From: an uncultured beta proteobacterium
GTDB lineage: Bacteria > Pseudomonadota > Gammaproteobacteria > Burkholderiales > Burkholderiaceae_A
Length of the DNA stretch: 64,000 bases
Reading direction: 5' to 3'
Assembly: GCA_902586195.1 (NCBI GenBank)
Contig: CACIGF010000002.1
Location: 53,345-117,344, forward strand
A model generated the notes under the pieces. That model did not search any database and was not told the origin of the DNA. It saw only the letters and a program-made list of their open reading frames with translations. Both the position numbers and the translations under genes were made by a program. Shown here piece by piece: positions 30,746 through 42,241 of the stretch. The stretch's first letter is position 1; every line of letters begins with the position of its first letter.

Positions 30746-31369
30746 TTATTCCTCCGGTAAAACTTTCTCAATTTCTTTACTTATTTTTTTTAAAATAATC
30801 CTAAACATTTCTGATGTAAGGCGTTTTGTTAAAATATTTCTTTTACTCGGATGATAGCTATCAAAAATAATTCTTTGACCAATCCTAAATGAATTTCCAT
30901 GTTGAAACTTTACAAGAATATCTTCTTTACAAGCTCTAACTACGGCATTATGTGCAACTACTCCCAGACATAATATAAAATTAGGCTGGACAACAGAAAT
31001 TTCTTTCTTCAAATGTCTCAAACAATTATTTATTTCAGACTGTAGCGGACGATTTGATGGAGGAAAGCACTTTACTGCATTAGTAATGCAATAGGTAAAT
31101 GCTCCTGAATTTCTTTCTTTCTGTAATTTAAAACCATTTTCCTTGAGACACTGCTTTAAAAATCTACCTGCGAAATCTCCGTCAAAGGGCAACCCAGTTG
31201 CATTGGCACCATGTAAACCTGGCGCAAGACCTACTATTAAAAATTTTGTTTTTTCATAGCCGTCAGCAAGTACCGGCCTATTGTAGTAAGTTGGAAAGTT
31301 TATAGCGTTTTCTTTTCTGCGACTTACTAGTCTTTCGCAATCCACACAATCATTAACTGAAACTGCCAT
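30746..31369 (-). CDS. Uracil-DNA glycosylase, family 5-like (UdgB type)
   Basis: IVGLAPGLHGANATGLPFDGDFAGRFL, FDSYHPSKRN. Confidence 0.82.
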   Translation of the reverse strand: MAVSVNDCVDCERLVSRRKENAINFPTYYNRPVLADGYEKTKFLIVGLAPGLHGANATGLPFDGDFAGRFLKQCLKENGFKLQKERNSGAFTYCITNAVKCFPPSNRPLQSEINNCLRHLKKEISVVQPNFILCLGVVAHNAVVRACKEDILVKFQHGNSFRIGQRIIFDSYHPSKRNILTKRLTSEMFRIILKKISKEIEKVLPEE

Positions 31370-31382
31370 ACATTTGTACTCT

Positions 31383-32357
31383 TTATAATCCTCTTTTTAA
31401 AGTTGAAATACTTCTGACCCTAACTGGTACAGAGGAGACAGGATAACTATTTAATATCTTAAAAACTCCCTCTCTATCGTTACAGACAATAAGAGAATCG
31501 CAGCCCGATACAAAGGCAACATCAACCAGATCCAATATACCGGATTTAATTTTTACACCTTGCATTGATAAATCATCACAGAATACCACTCCGCCAAAAT
31601 TAAGTTTTGATCTTAAGATGTCTGTAAGCCAGAATTTAGATAAGCTGGCTGGCTTGTCATCACACTTTTCGTAGATAACGTGAGACGCCATAACCGAGGA
31701 AACAACATTCAGTTCACAAATAAGATATTCATAAGGAAAAATATCATTTTTGTAGATTTCTTGAAAATCTCGATTATCCATAGCGCAGAAATCGTGGGAA
31801 TCCTCTTTAGCCCAACCATGGCCAGGAAAATGCTTTACACAGTTTTTAAGGCCGGAACTTTTCAATCCATTGATTATGCTTAAAGATAGTAAAGCAACCA
31901 ATTTAGGATCGGACGATATTGCACGATTACCTATTACCTCACTTTTTCCCCAATCAACATCTAAGCAGGGTATAAAACTTAGATCAACGCCCACAGCTGC
32001 TAACTCTTTTGCTATTACTGCTCCTTGGGAATAAGCCTTCTTCGTTACTTCTAATAAAGTTGTTTTCTCAAATCCATGCTCCCTAATTATATTACCAATT
32101 AATCCAGGAGCTTCTAGAGACGTAAAGCCCTCTCTGAACCGTTGTACCCTGCCACCCTCCTGGTCAACAGTTATTAATAATTCTTTGCCTTGAGTGGCAT
32201 TGTGAATATCCTTAATCAACCATGCTACTTGATCTTTTGATACAAAGTTTTTTGAAAACAATATAACGCCACCCACTAGTGGATGATTCAAAACCTCCTT
32301 ATCATCCGTTGTTAATTTATACCCAGGTATATCAACAATCAGTGGACCAAGTTTCAC
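31383..32357 (-). CDS. nagZ: Beta-N-acetylhexosaminidase NagZ
   Basis: GH3 motifs (LLITVDQEGGRVQRFREGFT, KHFPGHGWAKEDSH). Confidence 0.94.
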   Translation of the reverse strand: MKLGPLIVDIPGYKLTTDDKEVLNHPLVGGVILFSKNFVSKDQVAWLIKDIHNATQGKELLITVDQEGGRVQRFREGFTSLEAPGLIGNIIREHGFEKTTLLEVTKKAYSQGAVIAKELAAVGVDLSFIPCLDVDWGKSEVIGNRAISSDPKLVALLSLSIINGLKSSGLKNCVKHFPGHGWAKEDSHDFCAMDNRDFQEIYKNDIFPYEYLICELNVVSSVMASHVIYEKCDDKPASLSKFWLTDILRSKLNFGGVVFCDDLSMQGVKIKSGILDLVDVAFVSGCDSLIVCNDREGVFKILNSYPVSSVPVRVRSISTLKRGL

Positions 32358-32361
32358 GAAC

Positions 32362-32760
32362 CTAACCTTCTAAAATTGCAATCGCTTGAGCAAAATTATT
32401 CTCATCAGTCAACGAGATGTGAATTTTTTTAAAATATGGCAACGTGATTTTATCTTTTAAAGGAGAAATAACTACGTATGGTTTCCCTAAATTATCATTT
32501 AGAACTTCAATTGTCTTTAAAGATATTTGACCTCTTAGACCTGTACCAAAAGCCTTGGAAACAGCCTCTTTTGCAGCAAATCTTTTCGCTATAAATCTAT
32601 TAGCCTTCTCTTTTGGCCTAAAATCTGAAAACAAAATTTTCTCATAGGTTCTTAATTCTCTCTTTCCGAGAACGCGTTTAGCGAATTGACGAGGGTACTT
32701 ATTTAAAATCCTATCTATTCGGAAAATGTCAACAAGATCAATACCAACTCCTAAAATCAT
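32362..32760 (-). CDS. acpS: Holo-[acyl-carrier-protein] synthase
   Basis: GVGIDLVDIFRI, FAAKEAVSKAFGTG. Confidence 0.95.
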   Translation of the reverse strand: MILGVGIDLVDIFRIDRILNKYPRQFAKRVLGKRELRTYEKILFSDFRPKEKANRFIAKRFAAKEAVSKAFGTGLRGQISLKTIEVLNDNLGKPYVVISPLKDKITLPYFKKIHISLTDENNFAQAIAILEG

Positions 32761-33503
32761 TATTTTGCTTCCCTCAATATCGTCTTCATATCTCTAACAG
32801 CCTCTCTCATTCCAACAAACATTGACCTCGAAATAATTGCATGACCTATGTGCAATTCACTTAACCCTTGAATTTCAGCGACATGACGTACATTAAAATA
32901 ATTTAATGCGTGACCAGCATTAAACCTCATACCAAACTTTTGAATTTCTTCTCCCGCTTCCTTAATTTTACCTAACTCTGTTTGTACCTCTAGAGATGAT
33001 TTGTCCCTTCCTTGACTATGAAAAACATGCGCATAAGGGCCAGTATGGATCTCACAAACTTGAACACCAATATTTTCTGCGGCTTTTATTTGTTCCTTAT
33101 CTGCGTCTATAAAAACACTCACAATGATACCTTTTTGCAATAATTTCTGAATCATTTGTTTTAGATGTTTCTCATGCCTTATTACATTCAGTCCCCCTTC
33201 AGTAGTGATTTCATTCCTCCCCTCAGGCACAAACATTACCATCTCAGGTGTTATATTTAAGGAAAATTCTAATAATTCGTTTGTAGGAGCCATTTCTAAA
33301 TTCAGTTTTATTTGTGTATGAGTCCGCAGTCTTTCCACATCAGCATCTTGAATATGCCTCCTATCCTCCCGTAAATGGACCGTAATACCATCTGCTCCAC
33401 CTAAATGAGCTTCAACCGCGGCCCATATAGGATCCGGCTCAAAAGTTTTTCTAGCCTCTCGAAGAGTTGCTACATGATCAATATTTACCCCTAGCTCTAA
33501 CAC
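32760..33503 (-). CDS. pdxJ: Pyridoxine 5'-phosphate synthase
   Basis: LGVNIDHVATLREARKT, GADGITVHLREDRRHIQDADV. Confidence 0.97.
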   Translation of the reverse strand: MLELGVNIDHVATLREARKTFEPDPIWAAVEAHLGGADGITVHLREDRRHIQDADVERLRTHTQIKLNLEMAPTNELLEFSLNITPEMVMFVPEGRNEITTEGGLNVIRHEKHLKQMIQKLLQKGIIVSVFIDADKEQIKAAENIGVQVCEIHTGPYAHVFHSQGRDKSSLEVQTELGKIKEAGEEIQKFGMRFNAGHALNYFNVRHVAEIQGLSELHIGHAIISRSMFVGMREAVRDMKTILREAK

Positions 33504-33504
33504 T

Positions 33505-34266
33505 CTATTTACTTATTTCCCTTGAGAATTGATTAATTTCTTTCATTATACGCCTAGACCTTAACTCTACCGAATTTAGCTGTCCATTCAATAAAAATCT
33601 CAACAAACTCTTAACATTTAACCAGTATTTTTTATTTTGAAATACCTTATTCCACCCATAAGTTTCCGAATTCAATGTTGTTAACACTTGTAACAACATG
33701 GGTTCTATACGAAAAAAATCATTCCCTACATTTAAATTAAGATTATTGATGTCTTCTTCATAAAAAACCCCCTGTTCAGGACTAAGATATAGCGAACTAT
33801 TACTCGTAATTTTATGTTCGGAAAAATCTGGCATTACCCCAATTTTTTTTAAAATAGCAAACTCAAATCTACGAAGATGCACCTCCTGCATTTCGGGAAA
33901 TGATACTAGGTTTTTTAATGTCGATTCATAGTCGGAAAATAACATTTTGCATGATTCGCTTTTCTGCACAATTTTTAATATGAGCTCATTAATATAAAAC
34001 CCCAAAAATAATTGTTTTCCAGCTAACTGCTTTTCTCCTTTTTCGTCCCATTCTGCAGACATTAGTGATCTCAGTTCCCCTTTTTTACTATATCTGATTA
34101 AAAGCCTATTGAAAGGCACTAAAAGTCCTCTTAAGCTTGACGTACGTCTTCGAGCACCTTTTGCAACAGTAGACACTCTTCCTTCATTCTCAGTTAAGAA
34201 TTCAACTATCAAACTTGACTCCCGCCAGGGATAGGTGTGCAATACAAATGCTGAGTGCAAAATCAA
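33505..34266 (-). CDS. recO: DNA repair protein RecO
   Basis: AFVLHTYPWRESSLIVEFLTENEGRVSTVAKGARR. Confidence 0.92.
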   Translation of the reverse strand: MILHSAFVLHTYPWRESSLIVEFLTENEGRVSTVAKGARRRTSSLRGLLVPFNRLLIRYSKKGELRSLMSAEWDEKGEKQLAGKQLFLGFYINELILKIVQKSESCKMLFSDYESTLKNLVSFPEMQEVHLRRFEFAILKKIGVMPDFSEHKITSNSSLYLSPEQGVFYEEDINNLNLNVGNDFFRIEPMLLQVLTTLNSETYGWNKVFQNKKYWLNVKSLLRFLLNGQLNSVELRSRRIMKEINQFSREISK

Positions 34267-34267
34267 A

Positions 34268-35179
34268 CTATGAAATACCCATATTGTCCAACAATGCAGA
34301 ATTTTTATTCCAACAGTTCACAAGTTTCACCCAGAGAGACAAGTGAACATTTCCCTGAAAGATATTTTTTAGTTCTCTTGTCGATCGTAACCTTATAATT
34401 TTTAACTTCCTCCCCCCTTCTCCTATAAGAATAGGTTTATGACTAGATTTACTTGTATAAATGGTTGCTTGTATCCTCGTTAAAGATGATCTCTCCAGAT
34501 CTTCTTTTATACTTGTAACCTCGACTGCGAAATGGTAGTGAAGCTCATCGCCAACGCAATTTATGATATTTTTTCTTATTATTTCGGATGCTCTAAACTT
34601 AAGATCTCGGTCTGTAATTAACGTTCTATTAAACAGAGCTTCTCCGAAAGGCAAATTTTGTTTGATTTTCTCTATAAGGATATCAATTTGAAATTTTTTC
34701 TTAACCGAAATTGGAATAATCTCAACTGGTTTAAATCTTTCAAGATCCGCGACCATTTTATACATTGCCTCCTTTTGATGAGAAGTGCGTATCTTATCGA
34801 CTTTGTTAAGTACAATTATCAGCGGAATATCGTCTGGCATATTTTGTAGAATTTTACGATCATCTTCTAATAATTTAGTAGCCTCTAATATCACAATATT
34901 TATGTTAGTACAGGCTACATTGGAAAATGCTATTTTTTTTAACCGTTTATTCAAAAGTAGTGAATTTTTAAAATCAATTCCTGGGTTGTCTAAAAATGCA
35001 ATTTGACAATCTGGGGAAGAAAAAACACCTAAAACTGGGTTTCTTGTAGTTTGTTTCCTTTTAGTAACGATACTGACTTGTGTTCCGATGGCCTGGTTCA
35101 TTAAGCTCGATTTTCCAACATTTGGACGACCCGCCAACCCAACATACCCTGTCAAAAAATTAATATTTTTTCTTACCAT
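34268..35179 (-). CDS. era: GTPase Era
   Basis: GLAGRPNVGKSSLMNQ, FLDNPGI, NKVD, KH domain GEGGRKLKII; start MVRKNINF placed 3' of rnc. Confidence 0.94.
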   Translation of the reverse strand: MVRKNINFLTGYVGLAGRPNVGKSSLMNQAIGTQVSIVTKRKQTTRNPVLGVFSSPDCQIAFLDNPGIDFKNSLLLNKRLKKIAFSNVACTNINIVILEATKLLEDDRKILQNMPDDIPLIIVLNKVDKIRTSHQKEAMYKMVADLERFKPVEIIPISVKKKFQIDILIEKIKQNLPFGEALFNRTLITDRDLKFRASEIIRKNIINCVGDELHYHFAVEVTSIKEDLERSSLTRIQATIYTSKSSHKPILIGEGGRKLKIIRLRSTRELKNIFQGNVHLSLWVKLVNCWNKNSALLDNMGIS

Positions 35180-35186
35180 TCTAAAG

Positions 35187-35915
35187 TCATGAACTTTTCT
35201 TAATATGTAAAAACCGTAATTTCTCCAATAGAAATTTCGCAGCAGATTGCTCTGCACATTTAATTGAATTACCATCCCCTATACAAACAATTTTCTTAAC
35301 GTCCACCACAGGATTATCACAAAGGCTTACACTAGACTCAACCTTATAGACCGGCGCATGTTCTGGACCAGTTACCTCAAGCACTGAATACACTGGAAGT
35401 GCTAAACCACGCCCCTGCATTAACTCTTGCAATTCTCCTTTTGGATCACGCAAGTCTATTTGCTGCAAACTCATATCTTTCAATAAAACCGTTTTGTATA
35501 AATCTACAATAATTTCGGTAGCCCTATTTGGTCCCCCATCTAGGCAGACAGCACCAAAAATAGCTTCAAGAGAATCTGCTACAATCGAATTTTTTACAAA
35601 TCCGTTTTTTGTCTTTAAAGCAATTCCAACATAAAGATACTTGTCAAGAGTAATAAAACGAGCAACCTTTATAAGAGTGTTCTGGTTTACTAAGTTTGCC
35701 CTAATTCTTGATAACTGACCCTCATCAAGATCCTCCTCTTCTAAAAAAATAAAATTACTAATTGAGAAATTAAGGATGCTGTCACCCAAAAACTCCAATT
35801 TCTCATTGTGGTTCTTAGAATAACTTCTATGAGTAAGAGCTTGTCTTAAAAGTAAATGTGTATTGAATTTGTAATTAATCTTTCTTTCCAAATCCGACAG
35901 ATTTTTTTCAACCAT
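35187..35915 (-). CDS. rnc: Ribonuclease III
   Basis: HNEKLEFLGDSILNF, DSLEAIFGAVCLDGG, dsRBD. Confidence 0.96.
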   Translation of the reverse strand: MVEKNLSDLERKINYKFNTHLLLRQALTHRSYSKNHNEKLEFLGDSILNFSISNFIFLEEEDLDEGQLSRIRANLVNQNTLIKVARFITLDKYLYVGIALKTKNGFVKNSIVADSLEAIFGAVCLDGGPNRATEIIVDLYKTVLLKDMSLQQIDLRDPKGELQELMQGRGLALPVYSVLEVTGPEHAPVYKVESSVSLCDNPVVDVKKIVCIGDGNSIKCAEQSAAKFLLEKLRFLHIKKSS

Positions 35916-35931
35916 AAAAGGCGTAAACACT

Positions 35932-36729
35932 CTAATTTATTGAACCTAATCGGCCGAAATGACCGTCTAAAATGTCGTAAATATTAAACCATATTAAAAC
36001 AGCTTTTCCAACAAGATTACCCTCCGGCACAAAGCCCCAATACCTACTGTCACTACTATTATCTCTATTGTCGCCTAGTACGAAATAATGATTTTCAGGA
36101 ACAACGCAGGAAATCCCATTAACAATTCTATTACAGTGGTTTTTGAAAATTTTTTCATCGAAATAAAAATCAACAACTCCTACATCATTGAGTACTGTGT
36201 ATCTGGTATCTTGAAAATTTTCCTCAAATTGTTGCGAAACTTTAAATGTAGAAGGGTCAAGATAATCCGCTGTTCGTGATTTTGTGACAATTACATCATT
36301 TACTTTCAACTGTTTTTCTTTGTATTGGATAATATCACCAGGCAAACCCACAACTCGCTTGATGTAGTCTAAAGATTCATCCCTAGGCCATCGAAAAACG
36401 GCTACGTCTCCACGTGTAGGCTTGTTGATTGATACTAACTCGTAATCAATGATTGGTAACTTAACTCCATATTTAAACTTATTAACCAAGATCAAATCCC
36501 CAATTCTAAGCGTCGGGATCATAGAACCCGATGGAATATTAAAAGGCTCAAAGAGAAATGATCTAATAATAAAAACTATCAAAATAATCGGGAAAAATCC
36601 AGCAGTGTACTCGAGAAAGGCAGGTCTATCCTCTCCCTCTGCTCGAAGTTTACGAAAGTAAAGTCTATCGCAAATCCAGAAGAAACCTGCCACAACTAAA
36701 AGAATAAATAACACAACTTCAAAATTCAT
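35932..36729 (-). CDS. lepB: Signal peptidase I
   Basis: PSGSMIPTLRIGD, RGDVAVFRWP, VLGDNRDNSSDSRYWGFVP. Confidence 0.96.
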   Translation of the reverse strand: MNFEVVLFILLVVAGFFWICDRLYFRKLRAEGEDRPAFLEYTAGFFPIILIVFIIRSFLFEPFNIPSGSMIPTLRIGDLILVNKFKYGVKLPIIDYELVSINKPTRGDVAVFRWPRDESLDYIKRVVGLPGDIIQYKEKQLKVNDVIVTKSRTADYLDPSTFKVSQQFEENFQDTRYTVLNDVGVVDFYFDEKIFKNHCNRIVNGISCVVPENHYFVLGDNRDNSSDSRYWGFVPEGNLVGKAVLIWFNIYDILDGHFGRLGSIN

Positions 36730-36731
36730 TT

Positions 36732-38525
36732 TTATTTTCCTTCAGACTTTAAAATAGCTAAAAATGCCTCTTGCGGCACTTCGACTGAGCCTACCTGTTT
36801 CATTCTTTTTTTTCCTTGTTTTTGTTTCTCTAACAATTTTCTTTTACGTGTTACATCACCGCCATAACATTTCGCAAGAACATTTTTCCGTAAAGCTTTG
36901 ATATTTTCCCTCGCAATGATACTAGAACCAATTGCAGCCTGAATGGCAACGTCAAACATTTGCCTTGGAATAAGGTCTTTGAGTTTAGATGCAAGCTGCC
37001 TTCCTCGATAAACGGAATTAGCTCTATGAACAATCGCTGACAATGTGTCCACTTTTTCCCCATTGATAAGTACATCTAATTTGACCACATCCGACGGGTC
37101 ATACCTAACTAACTCGTATTCCATCGAAGCATAGCCGCGCGATATTGATTTCAATTTATCAAAAAAATCGACAACCACCTCATTCATAGGGACCTCATAT
37201 TCTATATTTACTTGCCTACCGAGATAGGTCAAATTTTTTTGTGTCCCCCTTCTTGAGGTACATAGAGTTATTACCGCACCAAGGTAATCCTGTGGAACCA
37301 AAATATTTAAATTTACGATGGGTTCCTTTATCTCAGAAATCCTTCCTATATCAGGCATATCGGATGGATTGTCAATTTGAATTTCACTCCCATTTTGATC
37401 AATAACCTTATAAATGACGGTTGGTGCTGTTGTAATCAGCTGGATACTATATTCTCGTTCCAACCGCTCTTGTACAATTTCCATATGTAAAAGGCCTAAG
37501 AAACCACACCTGAATCCAAACCCTAACGCCTGTGATACTTCGGGTTCAAACTTGAGGGAACTATCGTTTAAGGCAAGTTTTTCTAAGGCAACTCTAAGCG
37601 CTTCATAGTCTTTACTAATTACTGGATACAAACCTGCATATACCTGAGGTTTAACAGCCTTAAATCCTGCCAACGGTTCTTTTGCAGGTTTTTCAACGGA
37701 CGTTATAGTGTCTCCCACCCGTGCACCAGAAATTTCCTTAATACCAGCAATGACAAAACCAACTTCTCCGGCCTGTAAGTCGCTTTTTGTATGCACTTTT
37801 GGTGTAAAAATACCTAGCTTGTCAACAACGTGTTGTTTTCCACTACCCATTAAAACTATCCGAGATTTTTCACATAGAGTTCCACTGAAGAGCCGAACCA
37901 ACATTACAACCCCTACATAAGTATCAAACCAGGAGTCAACTATCTGCGCCTGCAAGGGACCATCTTTTTTTCCAGAAGGAGGAGGAATTTTGTCGACTAT
38001 CGCTTCAAGAAGTTCATCTATCCCTAACCCTGTCTTTGCGCTAACAGCTACCGCTTCATTACTATCTATTCCTATGGCTTCCTCAATTTCCTCTAATACT
38101 AGATCCCTGTTAGCTGAAGGAAGATCAATCTTATTTAATACTGGGAAAACTTCTAGCCCCAATTCTAGAGCTGTATAACAGTTTGCGACAGTCTGTGCTT
38201 CAACACCCTGAGACGCATCAACAACAAGTAAAGCCCCTTCACAAGCAGCTAATGATCTACTCACTTCGTAAGAGAAATCCACGTGCCCAGGAGTATCAAT
38301 AAGATTTAACGTATAGGACTTTCCATTTTTCGATTTAAAGGATAGCGTAGCGGTCTGAGCCTTTATAGTGATGCCTCTTTCTCTTTCGAGAGACATGGAA
38401 TCCAATACCTGCTCATTCATATCTCGATCATCAAGGCCTCCACAGTATTGAATCAGCCTGTCAGCTAACGTACTCTTGCCATGATCAATATGAGCTATTA
38501 TTGAAAAATTTCTTATTCTTTCCAA
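36732..38525 (-). CDS. lepA: Elongation factor 4 (LepA)
   Basis: [56 protein letters not shown]. Confidence 0.98.
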   Translation of the reverse strand: MERIRNFSIIAHIDHGKSTLADRLIQYCGGLDDRDMNEQVLDSMSLERERGITIKAQTATLSFKSKNGKSYTLNLIDTPGHVDFSYEVSRSLAACEGALLVVDASQGVEAQTVANCYTALELGLEVFPVLNKIDLPSANRDLVLEEIEEAIGIDSNEAVAVSAKTGLGIDELLEAIVDKIPPPSGKKDGPLQAQIVDSWFDTYVGVVMLVRLFSGTLCEKSRIVLMGSGKQHVVDKLGIFTPKVHTKSDLQAGEVGFVIAGIKEISGARVGDTITSVEKPAKEPLAGFKAVKPQVYAGLYPVISKDYEALRVALEKLALNDSSLKFEPEVSQALGFGFRCGFLGLLHMEIVQERLEREYSIQLITTAPTVIYKVIDQNGSEIQIDNPSDMPDIGRISEIKEPIVNLNILVPQDYLGAVITLCTSRRGTQKNLTYLGRQVNIEYEVPMNEVVVDFFDKLKSISRGYASMEYELVRYDPSDVVKLDVLINGEKVDTLSAIVHRANSVYRGRQLASKLKDLIPRQMFDVAIQAAIGSSIIARENIKALRKNVLAKCYGGDVTRKRKLLEKQKQGKKRMKQVGSVEVPQEAFLAILKSEGK

Positions 38526-38532
38526 ATGGTAT

Positions 38533-39999
38533 TTATGGCTTTACCGGTACAAACATTGCCTCAGCGCCCCGTCTCACTAGGAAAACCAACACTTTTCCTT
38601 TTTTTGAATTGCTGATAGCAGTTCGAAATTGAGATACCGAAATAACATTTTTATTATTTACTGAGGTTATTACATCTCCGGTAAGTAAACCTGCTCCCCT
38701 AGAAACTCCTTCTGAGGAAGATATCACAACTCCACCATCAATGCTAAGCTTTTGCGCTATTTCTTGAGGTAACTCAGCTACACTCAAGCCAAGCCAACTG
38801 AATGCTGTGGTTCTAGGTCTCTTCTCGGGGGGAGGCGTCCTATCGTTGGAAGCCACCGTCGTGGTTGAAGGAAGTTCCTCAACTATTACTGTAAGATTCT
38901 TTACTTTTCCCGACCTCCAAATCTTTATGGTCGCCCTGGTTCCCGGCTTAGTGCTTCCAACGGTGCGAGGTAAGTCAGAAACCCTGCCAATCTCTTTCCC
39001 ATCAAAATCAATTACAATATCCCCAGGCTTTATACCAGCTCTGGAAGATGGCCCCTCGGGGTCAACACTTCTAACTAATGCTCCTCCAGATGCTGGGAAG
39101 CCCAAAGCATCCGCTACATCTTTGCTCACTTCCCCGATCATAACACCTATTCTTCCCCTAACAACTCTCCCAGATCTTTTCAGTTGCGCCGCTATTAATT
39201 CAGCCTCATCGATTGGAATGGCAAATGATATACCCATGAACCCTCCGGTACGGCTGTAAATTTGCGAATTGATACCTATAACTTCCCCTTTTAAATTTAT
39301 CAGCGGTCCACCAGAATTTCCTGGATTTACTGCAACATCAGTCTGTATAAAAGGTAAATAATCGCCCGTATCTCTACCCAACGCGCTCACTATACCAGCC
39401 GTAACAGTATTGGCTAAACCAAAAGGCGAACCTATGGCAAGGACCCATTCACCGACCTCCAAGTTTCCCGGGTTTCCTAGTTTTAAAAAAGGAAGCTTTT
39501 TTCCTTCAATTTTAAGCAGAGCAACATCTGTTCTTTGATCAGAGCCAATGATATCAGCATAAAATTCTTTTCTATCGGCCATAGTCACTATAACCTTGTC
39601 GGCACCAGCAACCACATGATGATTCGATAGCACGAAACCATCAGGAGAAATAATAAACCCGCTTCCCACCCCCCTAGGTTGAGGACTACCGGGAGGCCCC
39701 TGTCTACCTGGGGGACTTCTTCGTTGGTTATCCCCCGGCGGAAAAAATCTTTTGAAAAATTCATACATAGGATCGTTTTCATCTAACTGAGGCACACCAG
39801 GAATACCTGGACCAGAATTACCACCATTCCTGGAGCTTGTTGTTCGAATGTTCACAACCGCTGGACTTGACTCCTTGACAAGTTCAGTAAAATCAGGCAA
39901 ACCTCGCGCAAAACTTTCCTGAGAAAAATCGAACGCAAAAGATAAAGTCATTAAAAAGATTAGAATTAATTTGTTAAACCTAAAACTGAGAACTTTCAT
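38533..39999 (-). CDS. mucD: DegQ/MucD-type periplasmic serine protease with two PDZ domains
   Basis: HtrA catalytic pattern ([41 protein letters not shown]), PDZ regions; adjacent to mucB/rseA/rpoE. Confidence 0.95.
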   Translation of the reverse strand: MKVLSFRFNKLILIFLMTLSFAFDFSQESFARGLPDFTELVKESSPAVVNIRTTSSRNGGNSGPGIPGVPQLDENDPMYEFFKRFFPPGDNQRRSPPGRQGPPGSPQPRGVGSGFIISPDGFVLSNHHVVAGADKVIVTMADRKEFYADIIGSDQRTDVALLKIEGKKLPFLKLGNPGNLEVGEWVLAIGSPFGLANTVTAGIVSALGRDTGDYLPFIQTDVAVNPGNSGGPLINLKGEVIGINSQIYSRTGGFMGISFAIPIDEAELIAAQLKRSGRVVRGRIGVMIGEVSKDVADALGFPASGGALVRSVDPEGPSSRAGIKPGDIVIDFDGKEIGRVSDLPRTVGSTKPGTRATIKIWRSGKVKNLTVIVEELPSTTTVASNDRTPPPEKRPRTTAFSWLGLSVAELPQEIAQKLSIDGGVVISSSEGVSRGAGLLTGDVITSVNNKNVISVSQFRTAISNSKKGKVLVFLVRRGAEAMFVPVKP

Positions 40000-40022
40000 A
40001 ACAAACTCCTAAATCTGTTTAC

Positions 40023-41081
40023 TTAACGAGCAACAGAGTTATTGAAAAAAACCTGAACAGTTTCCTTCGGAACGCATCCAAAACTAATTACAGATCTATT
40101 AGAAACAATTCCGCTTTTAAATGACGAACAGCCCTTTGTCCAATTTCCTACTTTGAAATATACATTGGATTCCCGCTCATAAAATGCAACTAAAGAAACG
40201 TGAGCTACCCCATCTGAAAACAAACAATGATTTTGATTGTAATCTGGATCTGAGGACATTTTTCCGGACCGATGAAACTTGGAATCAAAGCAATTCACAA
40301 GCTTAAATCCCTCCACCGGCTCTTCATAAAACACACTCTCCTTTTCATTTTTATAACGCGAGACAAAGAACTTTCTCCATGTTTTTCCGCTTGCTATTGT
40401 GCTGTCTCCATCTATATCTGATGTACCGATATTCAAACTTGTAAATGACTCCCTCTTAATAATTGACCCATCGCCGTCAATGTACTCTACGGAAATAGGC
40501 AAGGCCGAATCTACATCAATCCATAGCCGAAGTTTCCACCTCAACTTATCTTTGGGAACTATCTCATATGCCTGAGTTTGTTTTTTTACGATTATGGAGT
40601 CAAGCTCAGTTTTGCGAAAAAAATCATAATAGTTAGTGATATGAGATGGAGCACCGGAAAAAATGTTTGGGAAACCCGCCCTACTAACTTTGCTTATCAT
40701 AACCACTTTTTTAGCGGGAAAATATTGTTCCAAAGTGTTGTTGGAGTAAATTTCAACAACATGCCTCTTCGACATCGAGACAACTTTTCGTTTAGTCTTA
40801 CCACCGATTTTGCCCTGTGAAATGTTACTCATTCTTCTGGCAGCTCCCGAGGTTTCGAATAACGCAGTCCCCGTGAAGGTCTTACTGGACCCAGCAACTT
40901 GTATATTTTTAATTAATCGAAGAACTTCAGATTTTGAGAGTGAGTTCTTATCATCTGCTAAAACGGCAGATGTACCAAAACATATTATAAAAACAATTGC
41001 GGAAATGTTAAGGATTTTGGGTAAACGTAAAATGAGAACTCCCTTTTCTAAATATGATGAAGAGAACGACACAATTTGCAT
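40023..41081 (-). CDS. rseB: MucB/RseB sigma-E regulator
   Basis: Position between rseA and mucD; MucB/RseB-like core. Confidence 0.85.
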   Translation of the reverse strand: MQIVSFSSSYLEKGVLILRLPKILNISAIVFIICFGTSAVLADDKNSLSKSEVLRLIKNIQVAGSSKTFTGTALFETSGAARRMSNISQGKIGGKTKRKVVSMSKRHVVEIYSNNTLEQYFPAKKVVMISKVSRAGFPNIFSGAPSHITNYYDFFRKTELDSIIVKKQTQAYEIVPKDKLRWKLRLWIDVDSALPISVEYIDGDGSIIKRESFTSLNIGTSDIDGDSTIASGKTWRKFFVSRYKNEKESVFYEEPVEGFKLVNCFDSKFHRSGKMSSDPDYNQNHCLFSDGVAHVSLVAFYERESNVYFKVGNWTKGCSSFKSGIVSNRSVISFGCVPKETVQVFFNNSVAR

Positions 41082-41084
41082 AAC

Positions 41085-41621
41085 CTAGCAAAGGTCGGAG
41101 GAGCCAGAAAGCCTCTCATGGTGCATAATAAACTCATCAATGAAAACCTCAGAAATATCGCAGTCCGACTCAATTTGATCAGAAGGATTTAGAACTGCAA
41201 CAGCCTTCACACCGCTTTCTACATAAAAGTTTTCTACGTTTCCACCATTAAAATAATTCATTATATTATTCGAAGAAAACCCTAACGCGAAAACTATAGC
41301 AACACTGGCAAACTGATAGCCCCCGGTTTTGGGAAACTGACAAAAACCTCGTAAAAAACCAAAAAGGGACCTGCCTGTTGAACCTGTCCACAATTCTCTC
41401 TTATTTGATTTAAATTCAGTATCTTCCAAAGAGTGTCTTACCTTTGCTGAAATATCTTTGGATAGATGGTGCGGACCGTCTCGTAGCGAATCTCCAATAA
41501 TAGAGTAAATTTTCCAATTTTCCCTATTTATATCGTTTGGGGCATCTCCAAGTAAATCACCATCGAACAATCGCGACAGCCTTTCATTATCGTTTTCCTT
41601 AATCATCATTATGTCTTTCAA
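41085..41621 (-). CDS. rseA: Anti-sigma-E factor RseA
   Basis: ERLSRLFDGDL...WKIYSIIGDSLRDGP N-terminus, single TM, next to rpoE. Confidence 0.85.
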   Translation of the reverse strand: MKDIMMIKENDNERLSRLFDGDLLGDAPNDINRENWKIYSIIGDSLRDGPHHLSKDISAKVRHSLEDTEFKSNKRELWTGSTGRSLFGFLRGFCQFPKTGGYQFASVAIVFALGFSSNNIMNYFNGGNVENFYVESGVKAVAVLNPSDQIESDCDISEVFIDEFIMHHERLSGSSDLC

Positions 41622-41641
41622 TTTATGATTATGTTAAATTT

Positions 41642-42241
41642 TTACCACCTCTTATTACCCTGAGTGTTTAATAGGGGTCGAAGTTCCTGAGCAATTGCTT
41701 CTCTGGCCCTAAAAATTCTAGACCTTACCGTTCCTATAGGGCAATTCATTACTTCCGCAATCTCTTCATAGCTTAAACCGTCCATTTCCCGCAAAATAAC
41801 GGCAGTACTCAGTTCTTCAGGAAGTTTGTTAACAGCATTGTTGACGGCCTCAGCTATTTGCAAGCCGGCCAAATTACCCTCAGGACTTTCATTGGAAACA
41901 GCGTCAATTGCATCATATGATTCCGAATCCTCATTTTTAGACAATTCACTCAGCGTAATTGGCCTTTTCCCCTTTGAAAAAAGATGATTTTTTGCAGTGT
42001 TTACTGCAATTCTATATAACCACGTATAGAAAGCACTATCACCTCTAAACTGTTGTATTGCTCTGAATGCCTTTATAAAGGTTTCTTGTGCGACATCTTC
42101 AACTTCAGATGTATTTTTAATTAATCTTGAAATCAACCGAAAAACTCGCCTCTGATATTTGAGCACCAGCATATCAAAGGCACGTAAGTCACCTTCTTTA
42201 GCCCTCTCGACTAACTCTTTGTCGGAATCGGCAACCGTCAC
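41642..42241 (-). CDS. rpoE: RNA polymerase sigma-E factor
   Basis: ECF sigma (DMLVLKYQRRVFRLISRLI, EDVAQETFIKAFRA, REMDGLSYEEIAEVMNCPIGTVRSRIFRAREAI). Confidence 0.96.
   Translation of the reverse strand: MTVADSDKELVERAKEGDLRAFDMLVLKYQRRVFRLISRLIKNTSEVEDVAQETFIKAFRAIQQFRGDSAFYTWLYRIAVNTAKNHLFSKGKRPITLSELSKNEDSESYDAIDAVSNESPEGNLAGLQIAEAVNNAVNKLPEELSTAVILREMDGLSYEEIAEVMNCPIGTVRSRIFRAREAIAQELRPLLNTQGNKRW

Noticed and set aside
38807-39259. 150-aa plus-strand ORF
   Set aside because: Antisense to the well supported mucD/degQ gene; a shadow ORF.
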